Shown: piece by piece, positions 15,214-23,978 of the stretch
Numbering within the stretch: position 1 is the first letter of the stretch
Layout: the number at the start of each line of letters is the position of its first letter
Origin: Actinomycetes bacterium
GTDB lineage: Bacteria > Actinomycetota > Actinomycetes > Actinomycetales > Microbacteriaceae
Direction of reading: 5' to 3'
Assembly (NCBI GenBank): GCA_023428065.1
Contig: JAEYZI010000040.1
Coordinates: 1-33,210, forward strand
Length of the DNA stretch: 33,210 nt
Translations under genes and position numbers: made by a program
The notes under the pieces: generated by a model
Told to the model about the DNA's origin: nothing
Databases searched by the model: none
The model's input: the letters and a program-made list of their open reading frames with translations, nothing else

Positions 15214-16635
15214 ATGCAACCCGTCGCCGACGCCGTCGCGCGCCTCGGTGCGCTCGCCGACTCCCCGCCCATCCGGGGGCTCGCCGAGCGTTTCGCGGAC
15301 GCCGGCCACGAGCTCGCCCTCGTCGGCGGCCCGGTGCGCGACGCGTTCCTCGGCCGCGAATCCCACGACCTCGACTTCGCCACCTCCGCACGGCCGGACG
15401 AGATCCTCGCTCTCGTCGCGCCGGTCGCGGACGCGCACTGGGACATCGGCCGCGCGTTCGGCACGATCGGCGCACGGCTCGGCGACACGACCGTCGAGAT
15501 CACCACCTATCGCGCCGACGAGTACGACGGCACGACGCGCAAGCCCGTCGTCGCCTTCGGCGACACGCTCGAAGGAGATCTGCTGCGCCGCGACTTCACG
15601 GTCAACGCGATGGCGCTGCGGGTTCCCGACAAGGTGCTCGTCGACCCGTCGGGCGGCCTCGAGGACCTGCTCGCGGAACGGCTGCGCACGCCCGTCGAGC
15701 CGGAGGTGTCGTTCGGCGACGATCCGCTGCGGATGCTGCGCGGCGCCCGCTTCGCGGCCCAGCTCGGCTTCGCGCTCGACGTGGCGACGACCGACGCGAT
15801 CGCCCGGATGGCCGACCGCATCGAGATCGTCTCGGCCGAGCGGATCGGGGAGGAGCTCGGCAAGCTCCTGCTCGCCGCGGACCCCGTGCCCGGCATCCGG
15901 GTGCTCGTCGACACGGGGCTCGCGGAGCTCGTGCTGCCCGAGGTGCCCGCGCTGCGTCTCGAGATCGACGAGCACGCGCACCACAAGGACGTCTACGAGC
16001 ACTCCCTCACCGCGCTCACCCAGGCGATCGCGCTCGAGGGCGCGCGCGGCCACGCGCCCGACCTCGTGCTGCGGCTCGCCGTGCTCCTGCACGACATCGG
16101 CAAGCCCGCGACGCGCCGGATCGAGCCGGGCGGCGCCGTGACCTTCCACCACCACGACGTGCTCGGCGCGAAACTCGCGACGAAGCGCCTGCGCGAGCTG
16201 CGCTTCGACGGCGACACGATCAAGGCGGTCTCCACCCTCATCCGGCTGCACCTGCGCTTCTTCGGCTACGCCGACACGAGCTGGACGGATGCGGCGGTGC
16301 GCCGCTACGTGCGCGACGCCGGCGAGCAGCTCGAGCGGCTGCACATCCTGTCGCGCGCGGATGTGACCACGCGCAACCAGCGCAAGGCCGCGCGCCTGCA
16401 GCGCGCCTACGACGAGCTCGAGGAGCGGATCGCGACGCTCGCCGAGGAGGAGGAGCTCGCCGCCATCCGCCCCGACCTCGACGGCGAGCAGATCATGGCG
16501 ATCCTCGGCATCCGCCCCGGTCCCGAGGTCGGCGAGGCCTACCGTTTCCTGCTCGAGGTGCGACTCGACGAGGGCCCGCTCGGGCCCGAGGCCGCCGAGG
16601 AGCGGCTGCGCGCCTGGTGGGCGGATCGGCGTTGA
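15214..16635 (+). CDS. pcnA: CCA-adding tRNA nucleotidyltransferase
   Basis: This enzyme adds or repairs the 3' CCA end of tRNAs. The 473-residue protein has the nucleotidyltransferase motif LVGGPVRD (36-43), the metal-binding DLDFAT (52-57, D52 and D54), the RRDFTVNAMA segment (125-134), the DDPLRMLRGARFAAQLGF segment and a C-terminal HD domain (HHKDVYEHSL, LLHDIGKP, HHHDVLGA). The class II architecture with HD domain fits the actinobacterial PcnA/Cca. ATG 15214 is chosen over 15187 because a -10 box TAGACT ends 8 nt before it. It diverges from the DUF6049/murJ pair with a 57-bp gap; the MutT gene found here in Mycobacterium is absent. Confidence 0.94.
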   Translation: MQPVADAVARLGALADSPPIRGLAERFADAGHELALVGGPVRDAFLGRESHDLDFATSARPDEILALVAPVADAHWDIGRAFGTIGARLGDTTVEITTYRADEYDGTTRKPVVAFGDTLEGDLLRRDFTVNAMALRVPDKVLVDPSGGLEDLLAERLRTPVEPEVSFGDDPLRMLRGARFAAQLGFALDVATTDAIARMADRIEIVSAERIGEELGKLLLAADPVPGIRVLVDTGLAELVLPEVPALRLEIDEHAHHKDVYEHSLTALTQAIALEGARGHAPDLVLRLAVLLHDIGKPATRRIEPGGAVTFHHHDVLGAKLATKRLRELRFDGDTIKAVSTLIRLHLRFFGYADTSWTDAAVRRYVRDAGEQLERLHILSRADVTTRNQRKAARLQRAYDELEERIATLAEEEELAAIRPDLDGEQIMAILGIRPGPEVGEAYRFLLEVRLDEGPLGPEAAEERLRAWWADRR

Positions 16636-16646
16636 ACCCGTTCGTG

Positions 16647-16652
16647 TAACAT
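16647..16652 (+). promoter_or_regulatory. Probable extended -10 of rpsF operon
   Basis: TGTAACAT contains TAACAT (16647-16652) preceded by TGT, an extended -10. It lies just after the tRNA nucleotidyltransferase stop and would give a leader of about 90 nt. No consensus -35 is visible. Confidence 0.5.
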
Positions 16653-16704
16653 GAACAGGTTGCCCGCACGCGTTCGCGCGCGAGCACGATGCATCAACCC
16701 TCCT

Positions 16705-16725
16705 GCTGCAGAGATCCTGCAGCCG
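16705..16725 (+). promoter_or_regulatory. Leader hairpin before rpsF, possible S6:S18 element
   Basis: A 7-bp stem GCTGCAG / CTGCAGC (16705-16711, 16717-16723) with a 5-nt loop is followed by CCG and lies 11 nt before the AAGGAGGTG ribosome site. Many bacterial rpsF leaders carry a hairpin with a CCG trinucleotide bound by the S6:S18 complex for feedback control. Assigning this hairpin to that class is tentative. Confidence 0.35.
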
Positions 16726-16749
16726 TTCTAGTCCGAAGGAGGTGGGTCA

Positions 16750-17136
16750 ATGACGCATCAGTACGAGTTGATGGTGATTCTCGATCCCGAGATCGACGAG
16801 CGCACCGTCGCACCCAGCCTGGACAAGTTCCTCGGCGTCATCACCGGAGACGGTGGCACCATCGAGAACGTCGACATCTGGGGCCGTCGCCGCCTGGCGT
16901 ACGAGATCAAGAAGAAGTCCGAGGGCATCTACGCCGTCGTCAACTTCACGGCCACGAGCGAGGCCACCCTCGAGCTCGACCGCCAGCTGAAGCTCAGCGA
17001 GGCCGTCCTGCGCACGAAGGTCCTCCGCGCCGAGGAGGCCGTCGCCCGCGTCGCCAAGCTCGCCGCCGCCGACGAGGCGAAGGCCGCCCGCAAGGCCGCC
17101 AAGCCCGCCGCGAAGGCCGAGAAGGACGCCGAGTAG
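16750..17136 (+). CDS. rpsF: 30S ribosomal protein S6
   Basis: bS6 binds the central domain of 16S rRNA together with S18. The 128-residue protein begins MTHQYELMVILDPEIDE and has the conserved WGRRRLAYEIKKKSEGIYAVVNF core (about 44-66). The extension after residue 100 is rich in Ala and Lys (KAARKAAKPAAKAEK), longer than in E. coli but common in actinobacteria. A strong ribosome site, AAGGAGGTG (16736-16744), sits 5 nt before ATG. It is first in the rpsF-ssb-rpsR-rplI operon. Confidence 0.97.
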   Translation: MTHQYELMVILDPEIDERTVAPSLDKFLGVITGDGGTIENVDIWGRRRLAYEIKKKSEGIYAVVNFTATSEATLELDRQLKLSEAVLRTKVLRAEEAVARVAKLAAADEAKAARKAAKPAAKAEKDAE

Positions 17137-17139
17137 GCC

Positions 17140-17628
17140 ATGGCCGGCGAGACGATCATCACCGTCGTGGGAAACCTCACGGCGGACCCGGAGCTGCGTT
17201 ACACGCAGTCGGGACTCGCCGTCGCGAACTTCACGATCGCGTCGACGCCGCGCACGTTCGACCGTCAGTCGAACGAGTGGAAGGACGGCGAGGCGCTGTT
17301 CCTCCGCGCGTCCTGCTGGCGCGAGTTCGCCGAGCACGTCGCCGGTTCGCTCACGAAGGGCAGCCGCGTCATCGCGACGGGCCGCCTCAAGCAGCGCTCC
17401 TACGACGACCGCGACGGCAACAAGCGCACGGCGATCGAGCTCGAGGTCGACGAGATCGGCCCGAGCTTGCGCTACGCGACCGCCCAGGTCACCCGCGCGT
17501 CGGGTGGCGGCGGTGGTGGCCGCTCGCAGAGCGCCGTGGCGGACGAGCCGTGGGCGGCATCCGCTCCGGCCGACTCCGGTGACGTGTGGAACACGCCCGG
17601 GTCGTACTCCGACGAGACCCCGTTCTGA
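17140..17628 (+). CDS. ssb: Single-stranded DNA-binding protein
   Basis: SSB coats single-stranded DNA in replication and repair and recruits partners through its C-terminal tip. The 162-residue protein has the OB fold (about 1-112: TIITVVGNLTADPELRY, VANFTIAS, FLRASCWREFAEHVA, RVIATGRLKQRSY), a glycine-rich linker (GGGGGG at about 121-126) and the acidic tip DETPF (158-162). It starts 3 nt after the rpsF stop, so the two are translationally coupled. The rpsF-ssb-rpsR order is the conserved bacterial arrangement. Confidence 0.97.
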   Translation: MAGETIITVVGNLTADPELRYTQSGLAVANFTIASTPRTFDRQSNEWKDGEALFLRASCWREFAEHVAGSLTKGSRVIATGRLKQRSYDDRDGNKRTAIELEVDEIGPSLRYATAQVTRASGGGGGGRSQSAVADEPWAASAPADSGDVWNTPGSYSDETPF

Positions 17629-17668
17629 TCCGTAGCCGATCAGACCGAACATTCAGAAGGAATCAGCA

Positions 17669-17932
17669 ATGGCTGGAAAGAGCAGCGGCGGCCAGGACCG
17701 CCGCAAGCGCGGAGCCAAGGGCGGCAAGAACGCCGCTCCCGCGAAGTCGATCAAGGTCGGCGTCATCGACTACAAGGACGTCGCGACCCTCCGCAAGTTC
17801 ATCTCGGAGCGCGGCAAGATCCGCGCCCGCCGCATCACCGGTGTCTCCGTGCAGGAGCAGCGCCTCATCGCCCGCGCCGTCAAGAACGCGCGCGAGATGG
17901 CGCTCCTCCCGTACGCGGGCTCGGGCCGTTAA
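17669..17932 (+). CDS. rpsR: 30S ribosomal protein S18
   Basis: bS18 pairs with S6 on the small subunit. The 87-residue protein has a basic Gly/Lys-rich N terminus (1-26) and the family core VGVIDYKDVATLRKFISERGKI, followed by RRITGVSVQEQRLIARAVKNAREMALLPY. No zinc-binding cysteines are present, so it is the zinc-independent form. ATG 17669 has AGAAGGA (17656-17662) upstream. The TAA stop is part of the ribosome site of rplI (TTAAGGAG). Confidence 0.97.
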   Translation: MAGKSSGGQDRRKRGAKGGKNAAPAKSIKVGVIDYKDVATLRKFISERGKIRARRITGVSVQEQRLIARAVKNAREMALLPYAGSGR

Positions 17933-17941
17933 GGAGACGAC

Positions 17942-18394
17942 ATGTCGAAGCTCATCCTCACCTCCGAGGTGACCGGCCTCGGTTCGGCCGGCGACGTCGT
18001 CGAGGTCAAGAACGGCTACGCCCGCAACTACCTCATCCCGCAGGGCTTCGCCGTCGCGTGGAGCCGGGGCGGCGAGAAGCAGGTCGAGCAGATCAAGGCG
18101 GCACGCGCCGCCCGTGAGCTCGCCACGCTCGAGGAGGCCCAGGCCCTCAAGGCCAAGCTCGAGGCGGCCCCCGTCAAGCTCGCCGTCAAGGCGGGTCGCG
18201 AGGGGCGCCTGTTCGGCTCGGTCAAGACGGCGGATGTCGTGTCCGCGGTCGAGGCCGCCGGCCTCGGCACGCTCGACAAGCAGACCATCGAGCTGAGCGC
18301 GCCCGTGAAGGCCGTCGGCCGTCACGAGGCGACGGTGCGCCTGCGCCAGGACGTCGTCGCGACCGTCCAGCTCGAGGTCGTCGCGGCCAAGTAG
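17942..18394 (+). CDS. rplI: 50S ribosomal protein L9
   Basis: bL9 binds 23S rRNA domain V near the L1 stalk. The 150-residue protein has the N-terminal domain signature SEVTGLGSAGDVVEVKNGYARNYLIPQG (8-35), the long connecting helix (about 41-75) and the C-terminal domain with LFGSVKTADVVSAV. AAGGAG (17931-17936) lies 5 nt before ATG and overlaps the rpsR stop. It is the last gene of the ribosomal operon; a strong hairpin follows 11 bp downstream. Confidence 0.97.
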   Translation: MSKLILTSEVTGLGSAGDVVEVKNGYARNYLIPQGFAVAWSRGGEKQVEQIKAARAARELATLEEAQALKAKLEAAPVKLAVKAGREGRLFGSVKTADVVSAVEAAGLGTLDKQTIELSAPVKAVGRHEATVRLRQDVVATVQLEVVAAK

Positions 18395-18405
18395 CACCCG
18401 TTCAC

Positions 18406-18443
18406 CAGTAGCGGCGCGCCCCTTCGGGGGTGCGCCGCTACTG
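18406..18443 (+). terminator. Terminator of rpsF-ssb-rpsR-rplI operon
   Basis: A 12-bp perfect stem CAGTAGCGGCGC / GCGCCGCTACTG (18406-18417 and 18432-18443) encloses an inner stem closed by a TTCG tetraloop (18423-18426). It starts 11 bp after the rplI stop. No long U-tract follows, as is usual for high-GC genomes. Confidence 0.9.
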
Positions 18444-18467
18444 CGTTTCCGGGGTCGCTGTCAAGAG

Positions 18468-18494
18468 GATTCTCCACATGCGGGATGTGGAATC
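18468..18494. promoter_or_regulatory. Inverted repeat CCACAT...ATGTGG in dnaB upstream gap
   Basis: CCACAT (18474-18479) and ATGTGG (18485-18490) are separated by 5 nt and extended by GATT/AATC after a 2-nt bulge. It could be an operator or a pair of weak inverted DnaA boxes (TCTCCACAT and its mirror). No protein is assigned. Confidence 0.35.
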
Positions 18495-18522
18495 TCGCAA
18501 CCTTCAAGCGTCACTCTAAACA

Positions 18523-18548
18523 TGTTTCTACACACAGGGTGTGAAACA
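18523..18548. promoter_or_regulatory. Inverted repeat with parS half-sites spread apart
   Basis: TGTTTC (18523-18528) and GAAACA (18543-18548) are the two halves of parS, but they are 14 nt apart and enclose CACAC/GTGTG, which allows a hairpin with a small bulge. Spacing is wrong for a ParB dimer at a normal parS, so function is unknown. Confidence 0.35.
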
Positions 18549-18592
18549 GGAAACCCCTGGTCAACAGGGCCAAAGCCGCGCTGATCCTCAGG

Positions 18593-18668
18593 TTATCCAC
18601 GGATCGTTCCACACCTCATTCACAATCCGCTCGGCGTTTCCCGCCATTCCTCCACATGGTTGTCCACA
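18593..18668 (+). promoter_or_regulatory. DnaA boxes upstream of dnaB
   Basis: TTATCCACG (18593-18601, one mismatch to the consensus) and a perfect TTGTCCACA (18660-18668) lie in the 425-bp non-coding gap between rplI and dnaB. The perfect box ends 7 bp before the -35 element of the dnaB promoter. Weaker TTCCACA and CTCCACA sequences are in between. Apart from these, the promoter, the terminator and the two inverted repeats, I see nothing else in the gap. Confidence 0.6.
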
Positions 18669-18675
18669 GGCCCGC

Positions 18676-18704
18676 TTGAGGGGTGCGGATGCGGTGCTTA
18701 CCGT
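18676..18704 (+). promoter_or_regulatory. Sigma-A type promoter of dnaB
   Basis: A -35 TTGAGG (18676-18681) and a -10 TACCGT (18699-18704) are exactly 17 bp apart, about 115 nt before the dnaB start. The DnaA box TTGTCCACA lies directly upstream. Confidence 0.6.
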
Positions 18705-18819
18705 TGCATCCGGCGCGGGATTCCCGGCCCGCAGACCACCACCCGTCTCCGCCGGACGACGGCGAGCCTCCGCCTCCCTGTCGGGGGTGCGACGTAGTTT
18801 CCGGCTGGAAGGAGCGCCC

Positions 18820-20199
<1,380 letters not shown>

Positions 20200-20317
20200 G
20201 TCGTCGTCGGCTCCCCCGGCCGCGCGATCTCCCGCACTCCCTGCAGTCGAGGCGGGAGGGGCGTACCGTGACCTCCACGCGCAGCTCGGTCGACGCATCG
20301 CCGCACGTCGCGGGGCG

Positions 20318-20347
20318 TTGACCTCCACCGAGTCCGCGCGTGAGGAT
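20318..20347 (+). promoter_or_regulatory. Possible promoter of nhaA operon
   Basis: TTGACC (20318-20323) and GAGGAT (20342-20347) are 18 bp apart, about 55 nt before the nhaA ATG. The -10 is weak. The rest of the 203-bp gap after dnaB shows no other clear element. Confidence 0.35.
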
Positions 20348-20402
20348 GAGCGAGGACCGCCCCCGGGCCCGCTCCATCCGCCGTGGGCGAAGGAGGGGAT
20401 GC

Positions 20403-22280
20403 ATGACGGACGTCGAGATCACGGAACCACCGCAGACGAGCGGCGCAGGTCGCGGCCGCCGCCACCGTTCGATCGCGGAGAAGATCGGCGACGTGGGCCC
20501 GCAGCGCATCGGTGCGCTCATGCTGCTGCTCGCGACGATCGCCGCGATCGTCTGGGCGAACGCGGGGATGTCGTCGTACGAGGGCTTCTGGGAGACGCAC
20601 CTCGAGCTCGGCCTGGGCGACCTCCGCCTCGACTTCACCCTGCACGCGCTCGTCAACGACGCCCTCATGGCGATCTTCTTCTTCACGGTGGGACTCGAGG
20701 TGCGGCGGGAGTTCGCGATCGGCGAGCTCACGAGCTGGTCGCGCGCGATGGTGCCCGTCGTGGCCGCCGTCGTCGGCCTCGCCGTGCCGGCGCTGCTCTA
20801 CGTCCTCATCGTGGCGCCGACCGGGCAGGAGGGCGCGTGGGGGGTCGTCATCTCGACCGACACGGCCTTCCTCGTGGGCGCGCTCGCCCTCGTGGGCCCG
20901 CGCGTACCCGGGCGACTGCGCGTCTTCCTGCTCGCACTCGCCGTCGTCGACGACATCGGGGCGCTCACCATCATCGCGTTCGTGTACACCGAGGACTTCA
21001 CGCCGCTTCCGCTCGTGATCGCCGCCCTCGGACTCGCCGGCATCTACGCCACGCGCTACCTGCGTGCGGGGCGGGGGCTCGCCTACGCGAGCCTCTCGGT
21101 CGTCGTGTGGCTCGCCTTCCTCGCCTCGGGCGTGCACCCGACCCTCGCGGGCGTGGCGATCGCCCTTCTCGTTCCCGTCTACCGACCCAATCGCCGCGAC
21201 GTCGAGCACGCGCTCGAACTCGCGCGCACCTTCCGCCAGTCGCCCAACACCGAGTACGCGCGGGCCGCTGCCAACAGCCTCCGCGAGTCCATCTCGATCA
21301 ACGAGCGTCTGCAGTCGGCGTACGGGCCGTACGTGGCCTTCGTCATCCTGCCGCTCTTCGCGCTCGCGAACGCGGGCGTGCTGCTGAGCCCCGACATCCT
21401 CGGGGCGGCGATGGTCTCTCCGCTCACCTGGGGCGTCGTCGTGGGGCTCGTGCTCGGCAAGTTCATCGGCGTGTTCGGCTCGTCGGCCGTCATGAAGCTG
21501 CTGCGCCTCGGCGAGTTCGGCGCCGGACTCACCCTCGACCGCATCGCGGGGGGCGCGGTGCTGTGCGGCATCGGGTTCACGATCTCGCTGTTCATCGTCG
21601 ACCTCGCGATCGAGGACCCGGCGGCGCAGAACGAGGCGCGGGTGGGCGTGCTCATCGCATCCGTGGTGGCCTTCGTGCTCGCGACGATCATCTTCCGGAT
21701 CTCGGACGCCGTGAATCCGGACGAGGATGCGGCGCAGACCCTCGCCCGCCCGGTCGATCCGCGCCGCGACCACGTCTACGGGCCTGCCGACGCCCGCTAC
21801 GAGATCGTCGAGTACGGCGACTTCCAATGCCCCTTCTGCTCCAAGGCCTCGGGCGTGATCCAGGAGCTCAAGGATCAGCTCGGCGACGAGCTGCGTTACG
21901 TGTGGCGGCACGCGCCGCTCGTCGACCAGCACCCGAACGCGCTCGCGGGGGCGGAGGCGTCCGAGGCCGCCGCGGTTCAGGGCAAGTTCTGGGAGTACGA
22001 GCGGGCGCTCTTCGCCGATCAGGAGCACCAGCGGCCCTCGGACATCGTGCGGCTCGCGCAGGAGCTGGGACTCGACGTGCCGCGCTTCGAGCGCGACCTG
22101 CAGTCGGCGGTCGTGACCTCGCGCGTACGCGACGACATCCTCGACGCCGAGGCCATGTCGATCACCTCCGTCCCCACCTTCTTCGTCAACGGCCGCCGTC
22201 ACGTCGGCCCGTACGACGCGGCGAGCCTCCTGCGCGCCCTGCAGGCCGACGACATCCCCGATCCCACCCCCAGGAGCTGA
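20403..22280 (+). CDS. nhaA: NhaA Na+/H+ antiporter fused to DsbA-like domain
   Basis: The 625-residue protein has two parts. Residues about 25-435 are an NhaA antiporter with about 12 membrane segments; key residues are D153 in STDTAFLVG, the pair D183-D184 in VVDDIGAL and a lysine K353 in GLVLGKFIG. Residues about 455-620 form a DsbA-like thioredoxin fold: YGDFQCPFCSKASG with CPFC (476-479), FWEYERALF, and the cis-proline P591 in ITSVPTFFVNGRR. NhaA termini are cytosolic in E. coli, so the redox domain is predicted inside the cell, unlike DsbA. Such NhaA-thioredoxin fusions occur in actinobacteria. ATG 20403 has AGGAGG (20391-20396). The next gene, a flavoprotein, starts 2 bp after the stop, suggesting a joint redox role. 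Confidence 0.93.
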   Translation: MTDVEITEPPQTSGAGRGRRHRSIAEKIGDVGPQRIGALMLLLATIAAIVWANAGMSSYEGFWETHLELGLGDLRLDFTLHALVNDALMAIFFFTVGLEVRREFAIGELTSWSRAMVPVVAAVVGLAVPALLYVLIVAPTGQEGAWGVVISTDTAFLVGALALVGPRVPGRLRVFLLALAVVDDIGALTIIAFVYTEDFTPLPLVIAALGLAGIYATRYLRAGRGLAYASLSVVVWLAFLASGVHPTLAGVAIALLVPVYRPNRRDVEHALELARTFRQSPNTEYARAAANSLRESISINERLQSAYGPYVAFVILPLFALANAGVLLSPDILGAAMVSPLTWGVVVGLVLGKFIGVFGSSAVMKLLRLGEFGAGLTLDRIAGGAVLCGIGFTISLFIVDLAIEDPAAQNEARVGVLIASVVAFVLATIIFRISDAVNPDEDAAQTLARPVDPRRDHVYGPADARYEIVEYGDFQCPFCSKASGVIQELKDQLGDELRYVWRHAPLVDQHPNALAGAEASEAAAVQGKFWEYERALFADQEHQRPSDIVRLAQELGLDVPRFERDLQSAVVTSRVRDDILDAEAMSITSVPTFFVNGRRHVGPYDAASLLRALQADDIPDPTPRS

Positions 22281-22281
22281 C

Positions 22282-23928
22282 GTGCCGCACGAGCCGAGAC
22301 CGGAACCACGCGAGATCGACCCCGCCGCCTCGCCCGAGCTCACCGACGCCCAGTGGGAGCGCCTCACGGCGCATGCCGAGCTCCGCGAGGTCGCCGCGGG
22401 CGAGTACCTCATCCGCGCCGGCGAGCGCGACTATCCGCTCGTGCTCGTCGAGGAGGGCGAGGTCGAGGTCGTGCGCGATGCGCTCGCGTGGATGGGCGAG
22501 GAGGTGATCACGACCGGCGGCCCCCGCTCCTTCGTCGGCGAACTGGGGCTCCTCAACGGGCAGAGCGCGTTCCTGTCGGCACGCGCCTCCGGACCCGCTC
22601 GTGTCCGGACGATCGACCGCGCCGAGCTCCGGCGCATCATGAACGAGGACGACGAGCTGTGCGACATCACCCTGCATGCCCTGTGGACACGGCGGGAGGC
22701 GCTGCGCCGCGGGTCGGCGGCGCTGACGCTCAAGTTCGTGGGCACGCCCTCGTCGGCCGACTTCCTCGCGCTGCGCCGCTTCGCCGAGCGGCTCGACCTC
22801 GTGCACACCGCCTTCACGATCACGCCCGACGACCACGACGCGACGCACCGCTATCGCGAGGAGGACCTGCCGATCGCCTTCATCCGGGGCGAGCCGATCA
22901 TGCGGGCGACGCCCGGCGCGGTCGCCGAGAGCCTCGGGCTCGCCTACGAGGCCACGGGCGACGGCGCGGTCGACCTCGTCGTGATCGGCGGGGGACCCGC
23001 CGGCCTCGCCGCCGCGATCTACGGGGCGTCCGAGGGGCTCAGCACGGTGCTCCTCGACGCCGTCGCACCCGGAGGTCAGGCCGCCGCGACCGCGCGCATC
23101 GAGAACTTCCTGGGGTTCCCGTTCGGCGTGAGCGGGGGAGACCTCATCGGCCAGGCGACCCTGCAGGCGCTCAAGTTCGGCGTGCGCGTGTACGCCCCGT
23201 GCGAGGCGGTCGCGCTCGACGAGATCGGCGACGGCACGCTCGACGTGACCCTCGCTGACGGGCGACTCATCCGCACCCGTTCCGCGATCGTGACCTCGGG
23301 CGCCGCCTACCGCCGCCTGCAGCTCGACCGCTGGACCGACTTCGAGCAGTCCGGCATCTTCTACGCGGCGACGCCGCTCGAGCTGCGACAGGTGGCGGAG
23401 GCGCCGGTCGTCGTCGTGGGGGGCGCCAACTCGGCAGGCCAGGCGGCGCTGTACCTCGCATCGAACGGGTGCCCCGTGCACCTCGTCGTCCGGGGGCGGG
23501 ACCTCGGGGCGCGTATGTCGTCGTATCTCGTCGACCGTCTCGAGGAGGACGCGCGCATCCAGGTGCACCTCGCCTCCAACGTCGTGGGCCTCGACGGCGA
23601 CACGGCGCTGCGCGGCGTCGCGATCGACTCGGTCGGCGAGGTGCCCGCGCGGGGACTGTTCTGCTTCATCGGCGCGGATCCCGCGACGCACTGGCTGCGC
23701 ACGCTCGACACGGATGCCGACGGCTTCCTCCGCACGGGCCCGGACGTCACGGCGCTCTCGCTCGCGCGCTGGCAGGCGCTCGGCCGCGACCCGCTGCCCT
23801 TCGAGACCTCCATGCCCCGCGTCTTCGCTGCCGGCGACGTGCGGCGCGGGTCGATGAAGCGGGTCGCCGCGGCCGTGGGCGAGGGGTCGAGCGCCGTCGC
23901 CTCCGTGCACCGCGCGCTCGCCTTCTGA
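22282..23928 (+). CDS. cNMP-domain FAD-dependent pyridine nucleotide oxidoreductase
   Basis: The 548-residue protein has an N-terminal cyclic-nucleotide-binding-like domain (about 20-140), a linker with a thioredoxin-like fold (about 145-215) and a thioredoxin-reductase-type flavoprotein domain (230-548): FAD motif GGGPAG (236-241), GGQAAATARIENFLGFP (264-280), NAD(P)H motif GGANSAGQAA (380-389) and FAAGDV near the end. The CxxC that defines thioredoxin reductase is missing: the matching site reads FYAAT (360-364). It is commonly auto-annotated as thioredoxin reductase, but classical disulfide transfer is unlikely. GTG 22282 follows the nhaA stop by 1 nt, with CAGGAG at 22271-22276, so the two are translated together. 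Ligand and electron acceptor are unknown. Confidence 0.9.
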   Translation: MPHEPRPEPREIDPAASPELTDAQWERLTAHAELREVAAGEYLIRAGERDYPLVLVEEGEVEVVRDALAWMGEEVITTGGPRSFVGELGLLNGQSAFLSARASGPARVRTIDRAELRRIMNEDDELCDITLHALWTRREALRRGSAALTLKFVGTPSSADFLALRRFAERLDLVHTAFTITPDDHDATHRYREEDLPIAFIRGEPIMRATPGAVAESLGLAYEATGDGAVDLVVIGGGPAGLAAAIYGASEGLSTVLLDAVAPGGQAAATARIENFLGFPFGVSGGDLIGQATLQALKFGVRVYAPCEAVALDEIGDGTLDVTLADGRLIRTRSAIVTSGAAYRRLQLDRWTDFEQSGIFYAATPLELRQVAEAPVVVVGGANSAGQAALYLASNGCPVHLVVRGRDLGARMSSYLVDRLEEDARIQVHLASNVVGLDGDTALRGVAIDSVGEVPARGLFCFIGADPATHWLRTLDTDADGFLRTGPDVTALSLARWQALGRDPLPFETSMPRVFAAGDVRRGSMKRVAAAVGEGSSAVASVHRALAF

Positions 23929-23965
23929 GCGCGTCAAGCCCCCCGTGGACGACGGCGCGTGGCCG

Positions 23966-23971
23966 TAGCGT
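23966..23971 (+). promoter_or_regulatory. -10 element, leaderless layout
   Basis: TAGCGT ends 7 nt before the ATG of the epimerase gene, and there is no ribosome site. It fits a leaderless transcript. Confidence 0.45.
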
Positions 23972-23978
23972 GAGCCCC

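Noticed and set aside
13138..16635. A 1165-codon frame including the CCA-adding enzyme
   Set aside because: Only its end (from 15214) is the real gene. The earlier part is antisense to murJ and the DUF6049 gene.
20268..20321. Possible 17-codon leader peptide (GTG start, GGGAGG upstream) before nhaA
   Set aside because: Too short to support without conservation data, and no attenuator-like structure follows it.
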